The position numbers were made by a program, and so were the translations under genes. Shown piece by piece: positions 35,676 to 43,347 of a stretch of DNA of 64,000 nt. Location: assembly GCA_017538795.1 (NCBI GenBank), contig JAFYIE010000011.1, forward strand, positions 27,795-91,794, in the 5' to 3' direction. The notes under the pieces are model-generated. The model was not told where the DNA came from. It saw only the letters and a list, made by a program, of their open reading frames with translations, and searched no databases. This DNA is from Bacteroidales bacterium. GTDB taxonomy: Bacteria; Bacteroidota; Bacteroidia; Bacteroidales; F082. Numbering within the stretch: the first letter of the stretch is position 1; each line of letters starts with the position of its first letter.

Positions 35676-35750
35676 GTGTCATTAATCGTCATTATCGAGC
35701 TGGCACCTCGCTGCGCTCGCTGAGGCTCTCTAATTGACGATTAATAACAC
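35676..35750. repeat. 75-bp GTCATTAATCG palindromic element (family B), copy 1
   Basis: Arms GTGTCATTAATCGTCA and TGACGATTAATAACAC (16 bp, one mismatch) around an inner part with CGAGCTGGCACCTCGCTGCGC and GAGGCTC. The second copy, also 75 bp, is at 39102. It is followed after 15 bp by a family A element at 35766. Confidence 0.88.
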
Positions 35751-35765
35751 GTACAATCAATAAAG

Positions 35766-35836
35766 TCATTAGTCATCAATTTTGAAGGCCTTCAGCTTCC
35801 GAAGGAAGGTGGCAGCCGAAAAATGATGACTAATGA
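35766..35836. repeat. 71-bp GTCATCA palindromic element (family A), copy 2
   Basis: Same sequence as copy 1 in reverse orientation, identical over nearly the whole length. Its last 7 bp overlap the 3' end of the pnuT-like gene and supply that gene's TAG stop. With the family B element at 35676 it forms a composite whose 15-bp spacer recurs at 39087-39101. Confidence 0.88.
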
Positions 35837-36405
35837 TTTTGAATCATTTTCCGCCATTTGAAATATCCGAAAATGGCGATTATCACGTAAAGTGCGTAGA
35901 GGCTTGCTTTGAATGGAATTTCTTTATAAAAATAAAGTGCGCAGGTTACCACATCGACGGCAATCCAAATGAACCATTGCTCGAGGTATTTGTGAGCCAA
36001 AGCCCATATTCCGACTATGCTTAACGCTGTTGTGAAGCTGTCGGCTATTGGCACGTTACTGTTGGTGAAAGTTATCAATAACCAATAAATTACTCCCCAA
36101 ACGGCTAAAATAACTCCAATCCAAGGCAGTAATAATTTTCGAGGAAAATGTCGGATTTTGAGTTCTTTTTTTTCAGAAGAACCGTGAACCCAGCGCCAAT
36201 AGCCGTAAACAGTCATCGAAAGATAGTAGAACTCCATGCCGCAGTCGGCGTAGAGGCCTTTTTGATAGTAAAGCACTATGCCGAGCGTTTGCATTAAAAA
36301 TCCCACAAACCACATCCAAACACTAGCCCGATATTCGAAAAGAATATAAGCGAGTCCGAGAACGGTTGTGACAATATCGAGCCAATGCTTGGTTAAGAAA
36401 TCCAT
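35830..36405 (-). CDS. pnuT: PnuC/PnuT-family vitamin transporter, probably thiamine
   Basis: A 191-residue inner-membrane protein with about seven helices and the PnuC-family hallmark MTVYGYWRWVHGS in the middle. PnuC carries nicotinamide riboside; PnuT members carry thiamine and are found under TPP riboswitches in Bacteroidota. This gene follows a TonB receptor by 3 bp, and a TPP riboswitch precedes that receptor, so thiamine or a precursor is the likely substrate. The stop codon lies within a family A palindromic repeat. No thiamine pyrophosphokinase gene is adjacent. Confidence 0.85.
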   Translation of the reverse strand: MDFLTKHWLDIVTTVLGLAYILFEYRASVWMWFVGFLMQTLGIVLYYQKGLYADCGMEFYYLSMTVYGYWRWVHGSSEKKELKIRHFPRKLLLPWIGVILAVWGVIYWLLITFTNSNVPIADSFTTALSIVGIWALAHKYLEQWFIWIAVDVVTCALYFYKEIPFKASLYALYVIIAIFGYFKWRKMIQNH

Positions 36406-36408
36406 ATT

Positions 36409-38796
36409 TTAAAATTTAAATGTTAAGCTAGCCATAACGTTGAAACCTGCCATCGGAATATATCCGATTTGATAGTAACGATTGTCGTTAGAATGTCCGT
36501 AACTTTCAGCAATTGCCGAGTAAACCCATCCGCTTGCGGCGTAATGTTTGTCGAAAATATTGTTGAAGTTGATTTTGAAGATTTTCACAACATCATTTGT
36601 ATTTAAAGTATAGCTTATACCAATGTTTGATACTGAATAAGCCGGCAGCGAACGATCGATGTTTTCGGTGTTGTCGAGGTACATGCGTGAAACGTAATTG
36701 GTGTGCCATGTGGCCTCAAAACCTTTGTGATGCAATGTTACAAAACCGTTCAAAATTGTTGAAGGAGAGAACGCTAAAGTCGACTCGTCGTAATGAATTG
36801 TTTGCGATCCGTTGTCCCAATCTTCGACAACCTCGTCGAAATCTTTGATTTTGTTTTCGCTAAAAGCGGCGTTACCTTCTAATGTTAACCATTTTGTGGC
36901 ATTGATACCTGCCTGAAGCTCAATACCCATGCGGTACGATTTCTTGATGTTTGTTGTAAGTGCTTCTCCTATATCGCTAACAGCTCCGGTTTGCACAAAC
37001 TGGTCGATATAATCCATATAATAAAGGTTAGCGCCAGCCGACCAAATGTTACTATTATAGTTGTAACCTAATTCATAATCAATAAGTTGCTCTGGTTTAG
37101 GTGCTGGATATGAGCCGTTGTCGGTGAAGTTGTTACGTTCCGGTTCACGGTGACTCATAGCCACTGATGCGTAGGCGTGATGGTTGTTCAAATTAAAAGA
37201 AATACCGCCTTTAGGATTGAAGAAATCGTATTTTTCATTGACATCGAGCTCCTGATTGACGTAGTTTCCATTTAAATCTTTAACAAATTTGTCGTTGATG
37301 CCGTTTGTCTTGTAATCGACATGACGATACTGCGCATCGCCGAAAACAGTCCAACTGTCGGTGATTTTGAAAGCTGCTTTGATGAAGGCATTTCCATCGA
37401 GTTTGCTGGCGTCGGAATCGTAATATTTGTAATCGCCGTTGGCAAGATAATTATTGGCCACCTCTTCATTGGATATGTAAGTCACATAACCGAAATGGTT
37501 TCCTTTGAAATTCTGCAGAGCGACACCGCCAATCACATCCCATCTGTAGTTTTTGTAATTGGCATTCCAAATGAAACCGTATGTATCCTGACGAAGACCT
37601 TTTTTGCGAATTGCGTCTGAAACTATACGGTTACCTTCAGCATCGTATTCGTTGATACCAAATTTTTTGGCCAAGGTGTTCTGATATCTGAACTCTTCGT
37701 AAAAACCATATCCGTAAGTATAATGAAGCGATGCCGATGTTGTCCAATGTTGGTCGATATCCCAAGATGCTGAAAGAATGTTGTGATCTTGCCAGAAATT
37801 GTCGGTAGTCTTATCCCAATATTTTCCGTTATTAAGCATGTAGCGTTCGGTGATGTAGTTGCCATTTTCATCTATAACAAAGTCGCTATATGGATTGGTT
37901 GGATCGACATGCACTAGATGTTCATAAAGAGAGTTATAATGGCCGAGTCCAACTTTATACATATCTTCATAGGTGTGGATGCCGGTATTCACACCGTAAA
38001 TGCTATCCATAATGCTCAAATAATCATCGCCTGCCGTTACACCATTCCAAGCTTGGCCTGTGTTTTCGAAGTTTCCGATATTTTTATAACGAATCTGGAA
38101 GTTATTCTTTATATATGTGACGCCGGCGTAATAACTGCCGCTGCGTCCTTCTGTTCCGTGAATAAAACCGTCGGTGCTTGTCTCGTGGTAGGCAAAGTCG
38201 AATATATAGTTATTCCAAAGCAATCCGGTGGATGCTTTTGCGCCGAAGTTAGTTGTATTGAAAGATCCGTGAGAGCCTGATATTTCAGCGCTTGGTTTGA
38301 ACGACGGTGTCGCCGACGTCATTGCTATTGTTCCGCCGAAAGCGCCGTCGCCATTTGTTGAAGTGCCTACACCGCGTTGTATTTGTACTGAACCGAGCAA
38401 TGAACCGTAGCTGTTCATGTTTGCCCAGAACACACACTGGTCTTCAGGTGAGTTGAGCGGTACACCGTCGAGTGTCACGTTGATACGCGAGTCGCCGGCG
38501 CCACGGATACGCATGTAGCTTGTTCCGGTGCCTAATCCGTTTTCGCTCCAAGCGATGATGCCTGGAGTTCTTGAAAACAGAAACGGCAGCTCTTGTCCCG
38601 ATTTTGAGAATTCGTCGAGTTCGGTTTTCTTGATGTTCGACACGGCGAAAGGAGCGTTTTTCTGCACTTTCACGCCGCTGACCACCACTTCCTGAAGCAT
38701 TTCAAAATTTGTGGTGTCGAAAACCACGTTTTCATTCTGCGCATTCACATTTGCTGCAAATAATAGCGCAGCGATACAAATAAAAATTCTTTTCAT
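36409..38796 (-). CDS. TonB-dependent outer-membrane receptor for thiamine or a related compound
   Basis: A 795-residue outer-membrane receptor: signal peptide MKRIFICIAALLFAANVNA, a TonB-box-like EVVVSG near residue 36, a plug domain (about 45-170: PFLFSRTPGIIAWSENGLGTGTSYMRIRGAGDSRINVTLDGVPLN) and a 22-strand-type barrel ending in the aromatic FNVMASLTFKF. No N-terminal carboxypeptidase-like domain and no SusD partner follow, so it is not a glycan-uptake type. The TPP riboswitch at 38851-38918 and the downstream pnuT show that it takes up thiamine, its phosphates or a pyrimidine/thiazole precursor. Confidence 0.9.
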   Translation of the reverse strand: MKRIFICIAALLFAANVNAQNENVVFDTTNFEMLQEVVVSGVKVQKNAPFAVSNIKKTELDEFSKSGQELPFLFSRTPGIIAWSENGLGTGTSYMRIRGAGDSRINVTLDGVPLNSPEDQCVFWANMNSYGSLLGSVQIQRGVGTSTNGDGAFGGTIAMTSATPSFKPSAEISGSHGSFNTTNFGAKASTGLLWNNYIFDFAYHETSTDGFIHGTEGRSGSYYAGVTYIKNNFQIRYKNIGNFENTGQAWNGVTAGDDYLSIMDSIYGVNTGIHTYEDMYKVGLGHYNSLYEHLVHVDPTNPYSDFVIDENGNYITERYMLNNGKYWDKTTDNFWQDHNILSASWDIDQHWTTSASLHYTYGYGFYEEFRYQNTLAKKFGINEYDAEGNRIVSDAIRKKGLRQDTYGFIWNANYKNYRWDVIGGVALQNFKGNHFGYVTYISNEEVANNYLANGDYKYYDSDASKLDGNAFIKAAFKITDSWTVFGDAQYRHVDYKTNGINDKFVKDLNGNYVNQELDVNEKYDFFNPKGGISFNLNNHHAYASVAMSHREPERNNFTDNGSYPAPKPEQLIDYELGYNYNSNIWSAGANLYYMDYIDQFVQTGAVSDIGEALTTNIKKSYRMGIELQAGINATKWLTLEGNAAFSENKIKDFDEVVEDWDNGSQTIHYDESTLAFSPSTILNGFVTLHHKGFEATWHTNYVSRMYLDNTENIDRSLPAYSVSNIGISYTLNTNDVVKIFKINFNNIFDKHYAASGWVYSAIAESYGHSNDNRYYQIGYIPMAGFNVMASLTFKF

Positions 38797-38850
38797 TTTT
38801 TGAACTTTTAGTTAATAATAAATGTGAAGGGGAAAAATTAGAAGTATCCA

Positions 38851-38918
38851 TCCCTACGCCGGCATTACCCGGATCAGGTTTTAGGGTATCATCTCAGCCC
38901 GCAAAGGAGCACCCCTTG
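38851..38918 (-). promoter_or_regulatory. TPP (thiamine pyrophosphate) riboswitch
   Basis: Read on the minus strand: GGGGTGCTCC, GGGCTGAGATGATACCCT, ACCTGATCCGGGTAATGCC, GGCGTAGGGA. These are the conserved THI-box segments in the right order: the pyrimidine-sensing CTGAGA and the pyrophosphate-sensing ACCTGATC..GGATAATGCC..CGTAGGGA. The aptamer begins a few bases after the expected transcription start and ends about 55 bp before the receptor start. No strong terminator follows; control is probably of translation initiation. Confidence 0.95.
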
Positions 38919-38928
38919 ATTTCGGCTG

Positions 38929-38936
38929 CAAAAATA
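38929..38936 (-). promoter_or_regulatory. -7 promoter element TATTTTTG of the thiamine locus
   Basis: Exact TAnnTTTG match on the minus strand, just upstream of the TPP aptamer so that the RNA starts almost at the aptamer. Confidence 0.65.
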
Positions 38937-39015
38937 CACTTTTAAATAATACTTCGAAAAGAATTTTTAAAAATTTAAATATATGCAAATTTGCACATGT
39001 TTAAATTTTTATAAG

Positions 39016-39086
39016 TCATTAGTCATCATTTTTCGGCTGCCACCTTTCTTCGAAAGCTGAAGGCCTTCAAAATTGATGACTAAAGA
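39016..39086. repeat. 71-bp GTCATCA palindromic element (family A), copy 3
   Basis: Same orientation as copy 1, with changes in the inner hairpin (CCTTTCTTCGAAAG, where the paired bases change together) and in the right arm (TGATGACTAAAGA). Followed after 15 bp by family B copy 2. Confidence 0.86.
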
Positions 39087-39101
39087 CTTTATCGATTGTA
39101 C

Positions 39102-39176
39102 ATGTCATTAATCGTCATTATCGAGCTGGCATCTCGCTGCGCTCGCTGAGGCTCTTTAATTAACGATTAATGACAC
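39102..39176. repeat. 75-bp GTCATTAATCG palindromic element (family B), copy 2
   Basis: Ends GTCATTAATCGTCA and TAACGATTAATGACAC. Same plus-strand orientation as the copy at 35676. With the family A copy at 39016 and the shared 15-bp spacer it forms the mirror partner of the 35676-35836 composite. It ends 20 bp before the GH89 promoter. Confidence 0.86.
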
Positions 39177-39195
39177 TGTTAAAAGAAAAAAATAT

Positions 39196-39203
39196 TATCT
39201 TTG
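39196..39203 (+). promoter_or_regulatory. -7 promoter element TATCTTTG for the GH89 gene
   Basis: Exact TAnnTTTG match, 18 bp upstream of the start at 39222. Confidence 0.65.
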
Positions 39204-39221
39204 CGGAAATAAATTTTTACT

Positions 39222-41444
39222 ATGAAAAAGTTATTTCTCATTGCTTTTTTAAGCTGTATTATTTGCGTTTCTTGTGGTAAAAAAGAGACCGATTCTGAAG
39301 CAATCGCTATGCGCGGATTGGTTGAGCGTGTAGTGCCTGAATATTCGAAACATATTGTGCTTGAAAGGATTACGGATGCCGACAATGATTGTTTTGAAAT
39401 TGAAACCGTTGGCAAAAACCTTGTGATTCGTGGCAACGACGCCAACAGCATGGCGGTGGGATTGAACCATTACCTTAAATATTATTGCAAGGCTCAATAT
39501 TCGTGGTTTGAGACCGAAAAAATTGAGATTCCGGCAAAAATGCCAAAAGTTGATGCAAAAGTGCGTTTGAACGCTCGCGTCCCTGACCGTTTCTTCTTGA
39601 ATTACTGCACCTTCGGCTACACCATGCCATGGTGGGACTGGTCGCAATGGGAGCATTTCATCGACTGGATGGCGCTCAACGGCATCAACCTGCCGCTCGC
39701 AATCACGGGACAGGAGTCGGTGTGGTATGAGGTGTGGCGTGATTTCGGCTTGACAGATGAGGAGATTCGCAGCTATTTCACAGGTCCGGCGCATTTGCCA
39801 TGGCACCGAATGCAGAATATCGACCGTTGGGGCGGACCGCTTCCAAAAGTGTGGCTTGAGAATCAGAAAGAACTGCAAAAACAGATTGTCAAGCGCGAAC
39901 GCGAACTCAATATGAAGCCTGTTTTGCCAGGTTTTGCTGGTCATGTGCCACCTTGCATCACGCGTCTCTATCCCGATGCTCCGTTGGCATCGCTCGGCGA
40001 TTGGGCAGGTTTCGACAGCACCTGCTGGTGCAAGTTCCTCGATCCGCTCGACCCGCTTTACACCGAGATTCAGAAAAAATTCATTGCAAAACAGACTGAG
40101 TTTTACGGCACCGACCATATCTATGGCATCGATATCTTCAACGAGTTGATTCCACCGAGCTGGGAACCTGAATACCTCGCCCGTGTGAGCCGTCAGGTTT
40201 ATGAGTCGCTCGAGGCCGCCGACCCTGATGCAAAATGGCTCGAGATGGCTTGGCTTTTCTGGAACGAGCGTCAATATTGGGAAGTCGACAACCGCATCGA
40301 GGCGTACATCACTTCAATGCCGATTGACCGTCACATCATGCTCGACTATTACTGCGAGCGCCAGCCGGTGTGGGAGCGCACCAACGCTTATTATGGCGTG
40401 CCATACATCTGGTGCTACCTCGGCAATTTCGGCGGAAACTCAATGCTGGCAGGCAATCTCAACATTGTAAATGAAAGAATTGAACACGCTTTCGAGGCTG
40501 GCGGCGACAACTTCGTTGGCATCGGTTCCACTTTGGAAGGCTTCGACTGCAACCCGTTCATGTATGAATACGTGTTCGAGAAAGCTTGGGACAACCCGTT
40601 GACAAAAGACATCGACGCTTGGGTTGAATGTCTTGCTGACCAGCGTGCAGGAAAAGCCGACGAGCACATGCGTGAGGCATGGCGACTGCTTGCCGACAGT
40701 GTTTATAACAAGGTGTCATCGCCAGGTCAATGTGTGCGCATCAACCAGCGCCCGACAACCGGAAACATCAAGGATTACAGGCAATATTACATTGCGCCGA
40801 CGTATAAATACAGTAATATCGTTTTGCTAGATGTTTTAGATAATCTTTTGGCTTCAGATTGCGATACAAGAACCCGTCATTTTGATATTGTGAATGTTAC
40901 AAGACAATTGTTAGGTAATTACTTTAGCGATTTGTATATCGATTACGTAAATGCCTACAAAGACAGCGATTTTGCAAAGATGCAGCAACTCGAAAAGACC
41001 ATGGTTTCAATTCTTGATGACACAGAGCGTATTTTAGCCACAGAACCCGCTTTCCTTGTCGGAAAATGGATTAAAGACGCGCGAGCAATAGGAAACACTG
41101 AGGAAGAGAAGGATTATTTCGAAAGCAATGCACGTAATATCATCACCACTTGGGGTGAGGAAGACGCTTTGTTGAACGAATACGCCAGCCGTGCTTGGGC
41201 GGGACTCACAGAAACATACTACGCCTATCGCTGGAAGGAGTTCTTCAAAGATATGGACGCCGCTGTTGCGCAAGGTGTTGATTTTGATGAAGTTGCATAT
41301 CACAATCGCATCTGCAAATACGAAGGCCAGTGGTGGCGTGAACGCCTTCACACTTTCAATTCCGAACCACAAGGCGATGCCGTTACAATAGCAAAAGATA
41401 TTGCTGAAAAATATCGCGAAGAATTAGAAAAAATGTATCGTTAA
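39222..41444 (+). CDS. Alpha-N-acetylglucosaminidase lipoprotein, GH89
   Basis: A 740-residue lipoprotein (lipobox CVSC, Cys19) of glycoside hydrolase family 89, the family of human NAGLU, which removes terminal alpha-linked GlcNAc from mucin O-glycans or heparan sulfate. The three-domain order is complete: N-terminal alpha/beta domain (to about 110), a TIM barrel with FLNYCTFGYTMPWWDWSQWEHFIDWMALNGINLPLA, GQESVWYEVW and DIFNELIPPSW (a candidate catalytic Glu), and a helical C-domain. Probably surface or periplasmic. It stands alone with no SusC/SusD or sulfatase near; it overlaps the convergent antiporter end by 4 bp. Confidence 0.92.
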   Translation: MKKLFLIAFLSCIICVSCGKKETDSEAIAMRGLVERVVPEYSKHIVLERITDADNDCFEIETVGKNLVIRGNDANSMAVGLNHYLKYYCKAQYSWFETEKIEIPAKMPKVDAKVRLNARVPDRFFLNYCTFGYTMPWWDWSQWEHFIDWMALNGINLPLAITGQESVWYEVWRDFGLTDEEIRSYFTGPAHLPWHRMQNIDRWGGPLPKVWLENQKELQKQIVKRERELNMKPVLPGFAGHVPPCITRLYPDAPLASLGDWAGFDSTCWCKFLDPLDPLYTEIQKKFIAKQTEFYGTDHIYGIDIFNELIPPSWEPEYLARVSRQVYESLEAADPDAKWLEMAWLFWNERQYWEVDNRIEAYITSMPIDRHIMLDYYCERQPVWERTNAYYGVPYIWCYLGNFGGNSMLAGNLNIVNERIEHAFEAGGDNFVGIGSTLEGFDCNPFMYEYVFEKAWDNPLTKDIDAWVECLADQRAGKADEHMREAWRLLADSVYNKVSSPGQCVRINQRPTTGNIKDYRQYYIAPTYKYSNIVLLDVLDNLLASDCDTRTRHFDIVNVTRQLLGNYFSDLYIDYVNAYKDSDFAKMQQLEKTMVSILDDTERILATEPAFLVGKWIKDARAIGNTEEEKDYFESNARNIITTWGEEDALLNEYASRAWAGLTETYYAYRWKEFFKDMDAAVAQGVDFDEVAYHNRICKYEGQWWRERLHTFNSEPQGDAVTIAKDIAEKYREELEKMYR

Positions 41445-43093
41445 ACTTTCTTTCCGACAAACCTCACAACCACCGCTAGCACTACCAAGCCCATCAGAAA
41501 TGCTGCCCAAGATGGTAAGCCGAGTGAGGTTGGCAGTACGCCTATCAATACGGCGACGGTGCCTACTGTGAGGGCATACGGCATCTGGGTGCCGACATGC
41601 TGCAGGTGATCGCAACCAGATGCAAGCGAGCTCATGATGGTGGTGTCGGAAATAGGGGAGCAGTGGTCGCCCATTACAGCTCCAGCTAAAACAGAAGCCA
41701 CCACATTGTAAAACAACGGCATAGTAGCTTCGACACTCATGCCATCATCGATGCAAAGCATCCACGAAGCAGGTAAAATCAACGGGTAAAGTATTGCCAT
41801 CGTACCCCATGAAGTGCCTGTTGAAAAGCCTATCAAAGCAGCTAAAATGAAGGTCAGCAACGGGACTAAAACTGGTGACAACGACCATTTCAGTAACAGT
41901 TGCGAGACAAACTCCGCTGTGTGCATGTCTTTGGTTATCAACGATATAGACCACGCCATGGTGAGAATTAAAACGGCATTGAACATGGTCTTGATGCCTT
42001 CGACCATCTCTTCCATGATTTTTTGGAACTTCAACTTGCCACGCAAAAGCGTCATGACGATGGCAGTCAGAAGCGATAAAAGCGACGACCACAACAGGGC
42101 AAGATATGAGTTGGCATCGCCAATGATTGCTGAGAGTTTCGACATGAAGCCGAGACTCGAATCATGCCAAATCTCGGGTTTATAACCTGTGGCAAAAAGT
42201 CCTATTATAGTTCCGAAAATCAAGACCAGCAAAGGTATCAAGGCATCGATTAGATGAGCGCTATCAGATTGATTATCAGTGTTATCGGAATTATTTGATG
42301 TTGAAATTCTTGCATTGCGCTCAGCGCGCAACATCGGACCGAAATCGCGGCCTGAATAGATTATCATCAAAACAAAACCGAGAGTCAGTATCGGGTAAAA
42401 ACTGTATGCGAGCGAGTGGACGAACACCGAATAAGCTGAAGTCTCAAGTCCGATAACGTCGAGTCCGTCCTGTATGTAACTCAGCTCAGCGCCAATCCAC
42501 GTGGTGACAAACGCTATTGCCACCACCGGAGCTGAAGTCGAGTCGACGATATACGACAGTTTCTCTCGCGAAATCTTGAGTTTGTCGGCTATCGGCCGCA
42601 TGGTATTTCCGACTACAAGAGTGTTAGAATAATCATCGAAAAACACGCAGAGATCCATGATGAACGTCATCAGTTGACCTGAGCGTGCACCTTTGGCGCG
42701 TCGAGACAGCCAGTTCACCACGCCGCGCATGCCTCCGTTGGCGGTGATGAGGCGCACCATGCCTCCGATAACCAATGTGAACACTACAATTTGAATGTGT
42801 TCGTATTCGAACAACGCGCCCACGACGTAAGTGTCAACCGTGCGCAACAGTCCGCCACCGAGTGCCTCGACGGGACTGTGTCCGCCATACAGCGCCATGA
42901 TGAAAGCGCCAACCAGAACACCGAAAAACAGCGACGAAATCACTTCTTTCACCACCAGCGCCATCACGATGGCAACCATTGGCGGCACTATCGAGAGCCA
43001 CAGCGGCATATCTCCGGAAACGGGGAAAATATACAAAAACACTACGCTCAAAATGAGAATCAGCGGTATCGAGAGCCAAAGACGTTTTTTCAT
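41441..43093 (-). CDS. NhaC-family Na+/H+ antiporter
   Basis: A 550-residue inner-membrane protein with about twelve helices. It has the features of NhaC-type antiporters: PMWLSIVPPMVAIVMALVVKEVISSLFFGVLVGAF, FFDDYSNTLVVGNTMRPI, the STSAPVVAIAFVTTWIGAELSYI stretch, and FSTGTSWGTMAILYPLILP with VMGDHCSPISDTTIMSSLASGCDHL. Members exchange Na+ for protons or for malate/lactate; the exact substrate is not clear. Single gene; promoter TAATTTTG at 43110-43117. Confidence 0.9.
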   Translation of the reverse strand: MKKRLWLSIPLILILSVVFLYIFPVSGDMPLWLSIVPPMVAIVMALVVKEVISSLFFGVLVGAFIMALYGGHSPVEALGGGLLRTVDTYVVGALFEYEHIQIVVFTLVIGGMVRLITANGGMRGVVNWLSRRAKGARSGQLMTFIMDLCVFFDDYSNTLVVGNTMRPIADKLKISREKLSYIVDSTSAPVVAIAFVTTWIGAELSYIQDGLDVIGLETSAYSVFVHSLAYSFYPILTLGFVLMIIYSGRDFGPMLRAERNARISTSNNSDNTDNQSDSAHLIDALIPLLVLIFGTIIGLFATGYKPEIWHDSSLGFMSKLSAIIGDANSYLALLWSSLLSLLTAIVMTLLRGKLKFQKIMEEMVEGIKTMFNAVLILTMAWSISLITKDMHTAEFVSQLLLKWSLSPVLVPLLTFILAALIGFSTGTSWGTMAILYPLILPASWMLCIDDGMSVEATMPLFYNVVASVLAGAVMGDHCSPISDTTIMSSLASGCDHLQHVGTQMPYALTVGTVAVLIGVLPTSLGLPSWAAFLMGLVVLAVVVRFVGKKV

Positions 43094-43109
43094 AATGAAT
43101 TATTTGAGG

Positions 43110-43117
43110 CAAAATTA
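43110..43117 (-). promoter_or_regulatory. -7 promoter element TAATTTTG for the NhaC-type gene
   Basis: Exact match on the minus strand, 16 bp upstream of the antiporter start. Confidence 0.6.
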
Positions 43118-43157
43118 ATAAAAATTCTTTTATCTCTAATCTTTAATCTAAATTTAC

Positions 43158-43165
43158 TATCTTTG
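43158..43165 (+). promoter_or_regulatory. -7 promoter element TATCTTTG before the cobalamin riboswitch
   Basis: Exact TAnnTTTG match. The aptamer's first pairing base (43171) is 5 bp past the element, so the transcript starts at the aptamer. Confidence 0.7.
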
Positions 43166-43170
43166 CAGCC

Positions 43171-43308
43171 GCTTTGGAAAAGGGAATGCCGTGCAAATCG
43201 GCAACAGTACCCGCTGCTGTGAGTCCGCACGTAACGGTCTGTCAATCAAGCCACTGTCGTAAGATGGGAAGGCGACAGACTCGGGCGAGTCAGAAGACCT
43301 CCCAGAGC
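43171..43308 (+). promoter_or_regulatory. Cobalamin riboswitch
   Basis: All conserved blocks of the B12 element appear in order: AAAAGGGAATGCCGTGCAAATCGGC, ACAGTACCCGCTGCTGTGAGTC, the B12 box AAGCCACTGTCG, GATGGGAAGGCGACAG and GAGTCAGAAGACC. The closing helix pairs GCTTTGG (43171-43177) with CCAGAGC (43302-43308), with one G-U pair. Forty bases remain before the start codon at 43348, with no U-rich terminator, so control is probably at translation. Cobalamin is expected to shut expression off. Confidence 0.95.
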
Positions 43309-43347
43309 ATGGTTTAATAATTAGTTCGGGAATTAAATTAAGTTATT

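Noticed and set aside
39249-40274. 341-codon minus-strand frame inside the GH89 gene
   Set aside because: Antisense shadow of a well-recognised GH89 enzyme; no start region or family.
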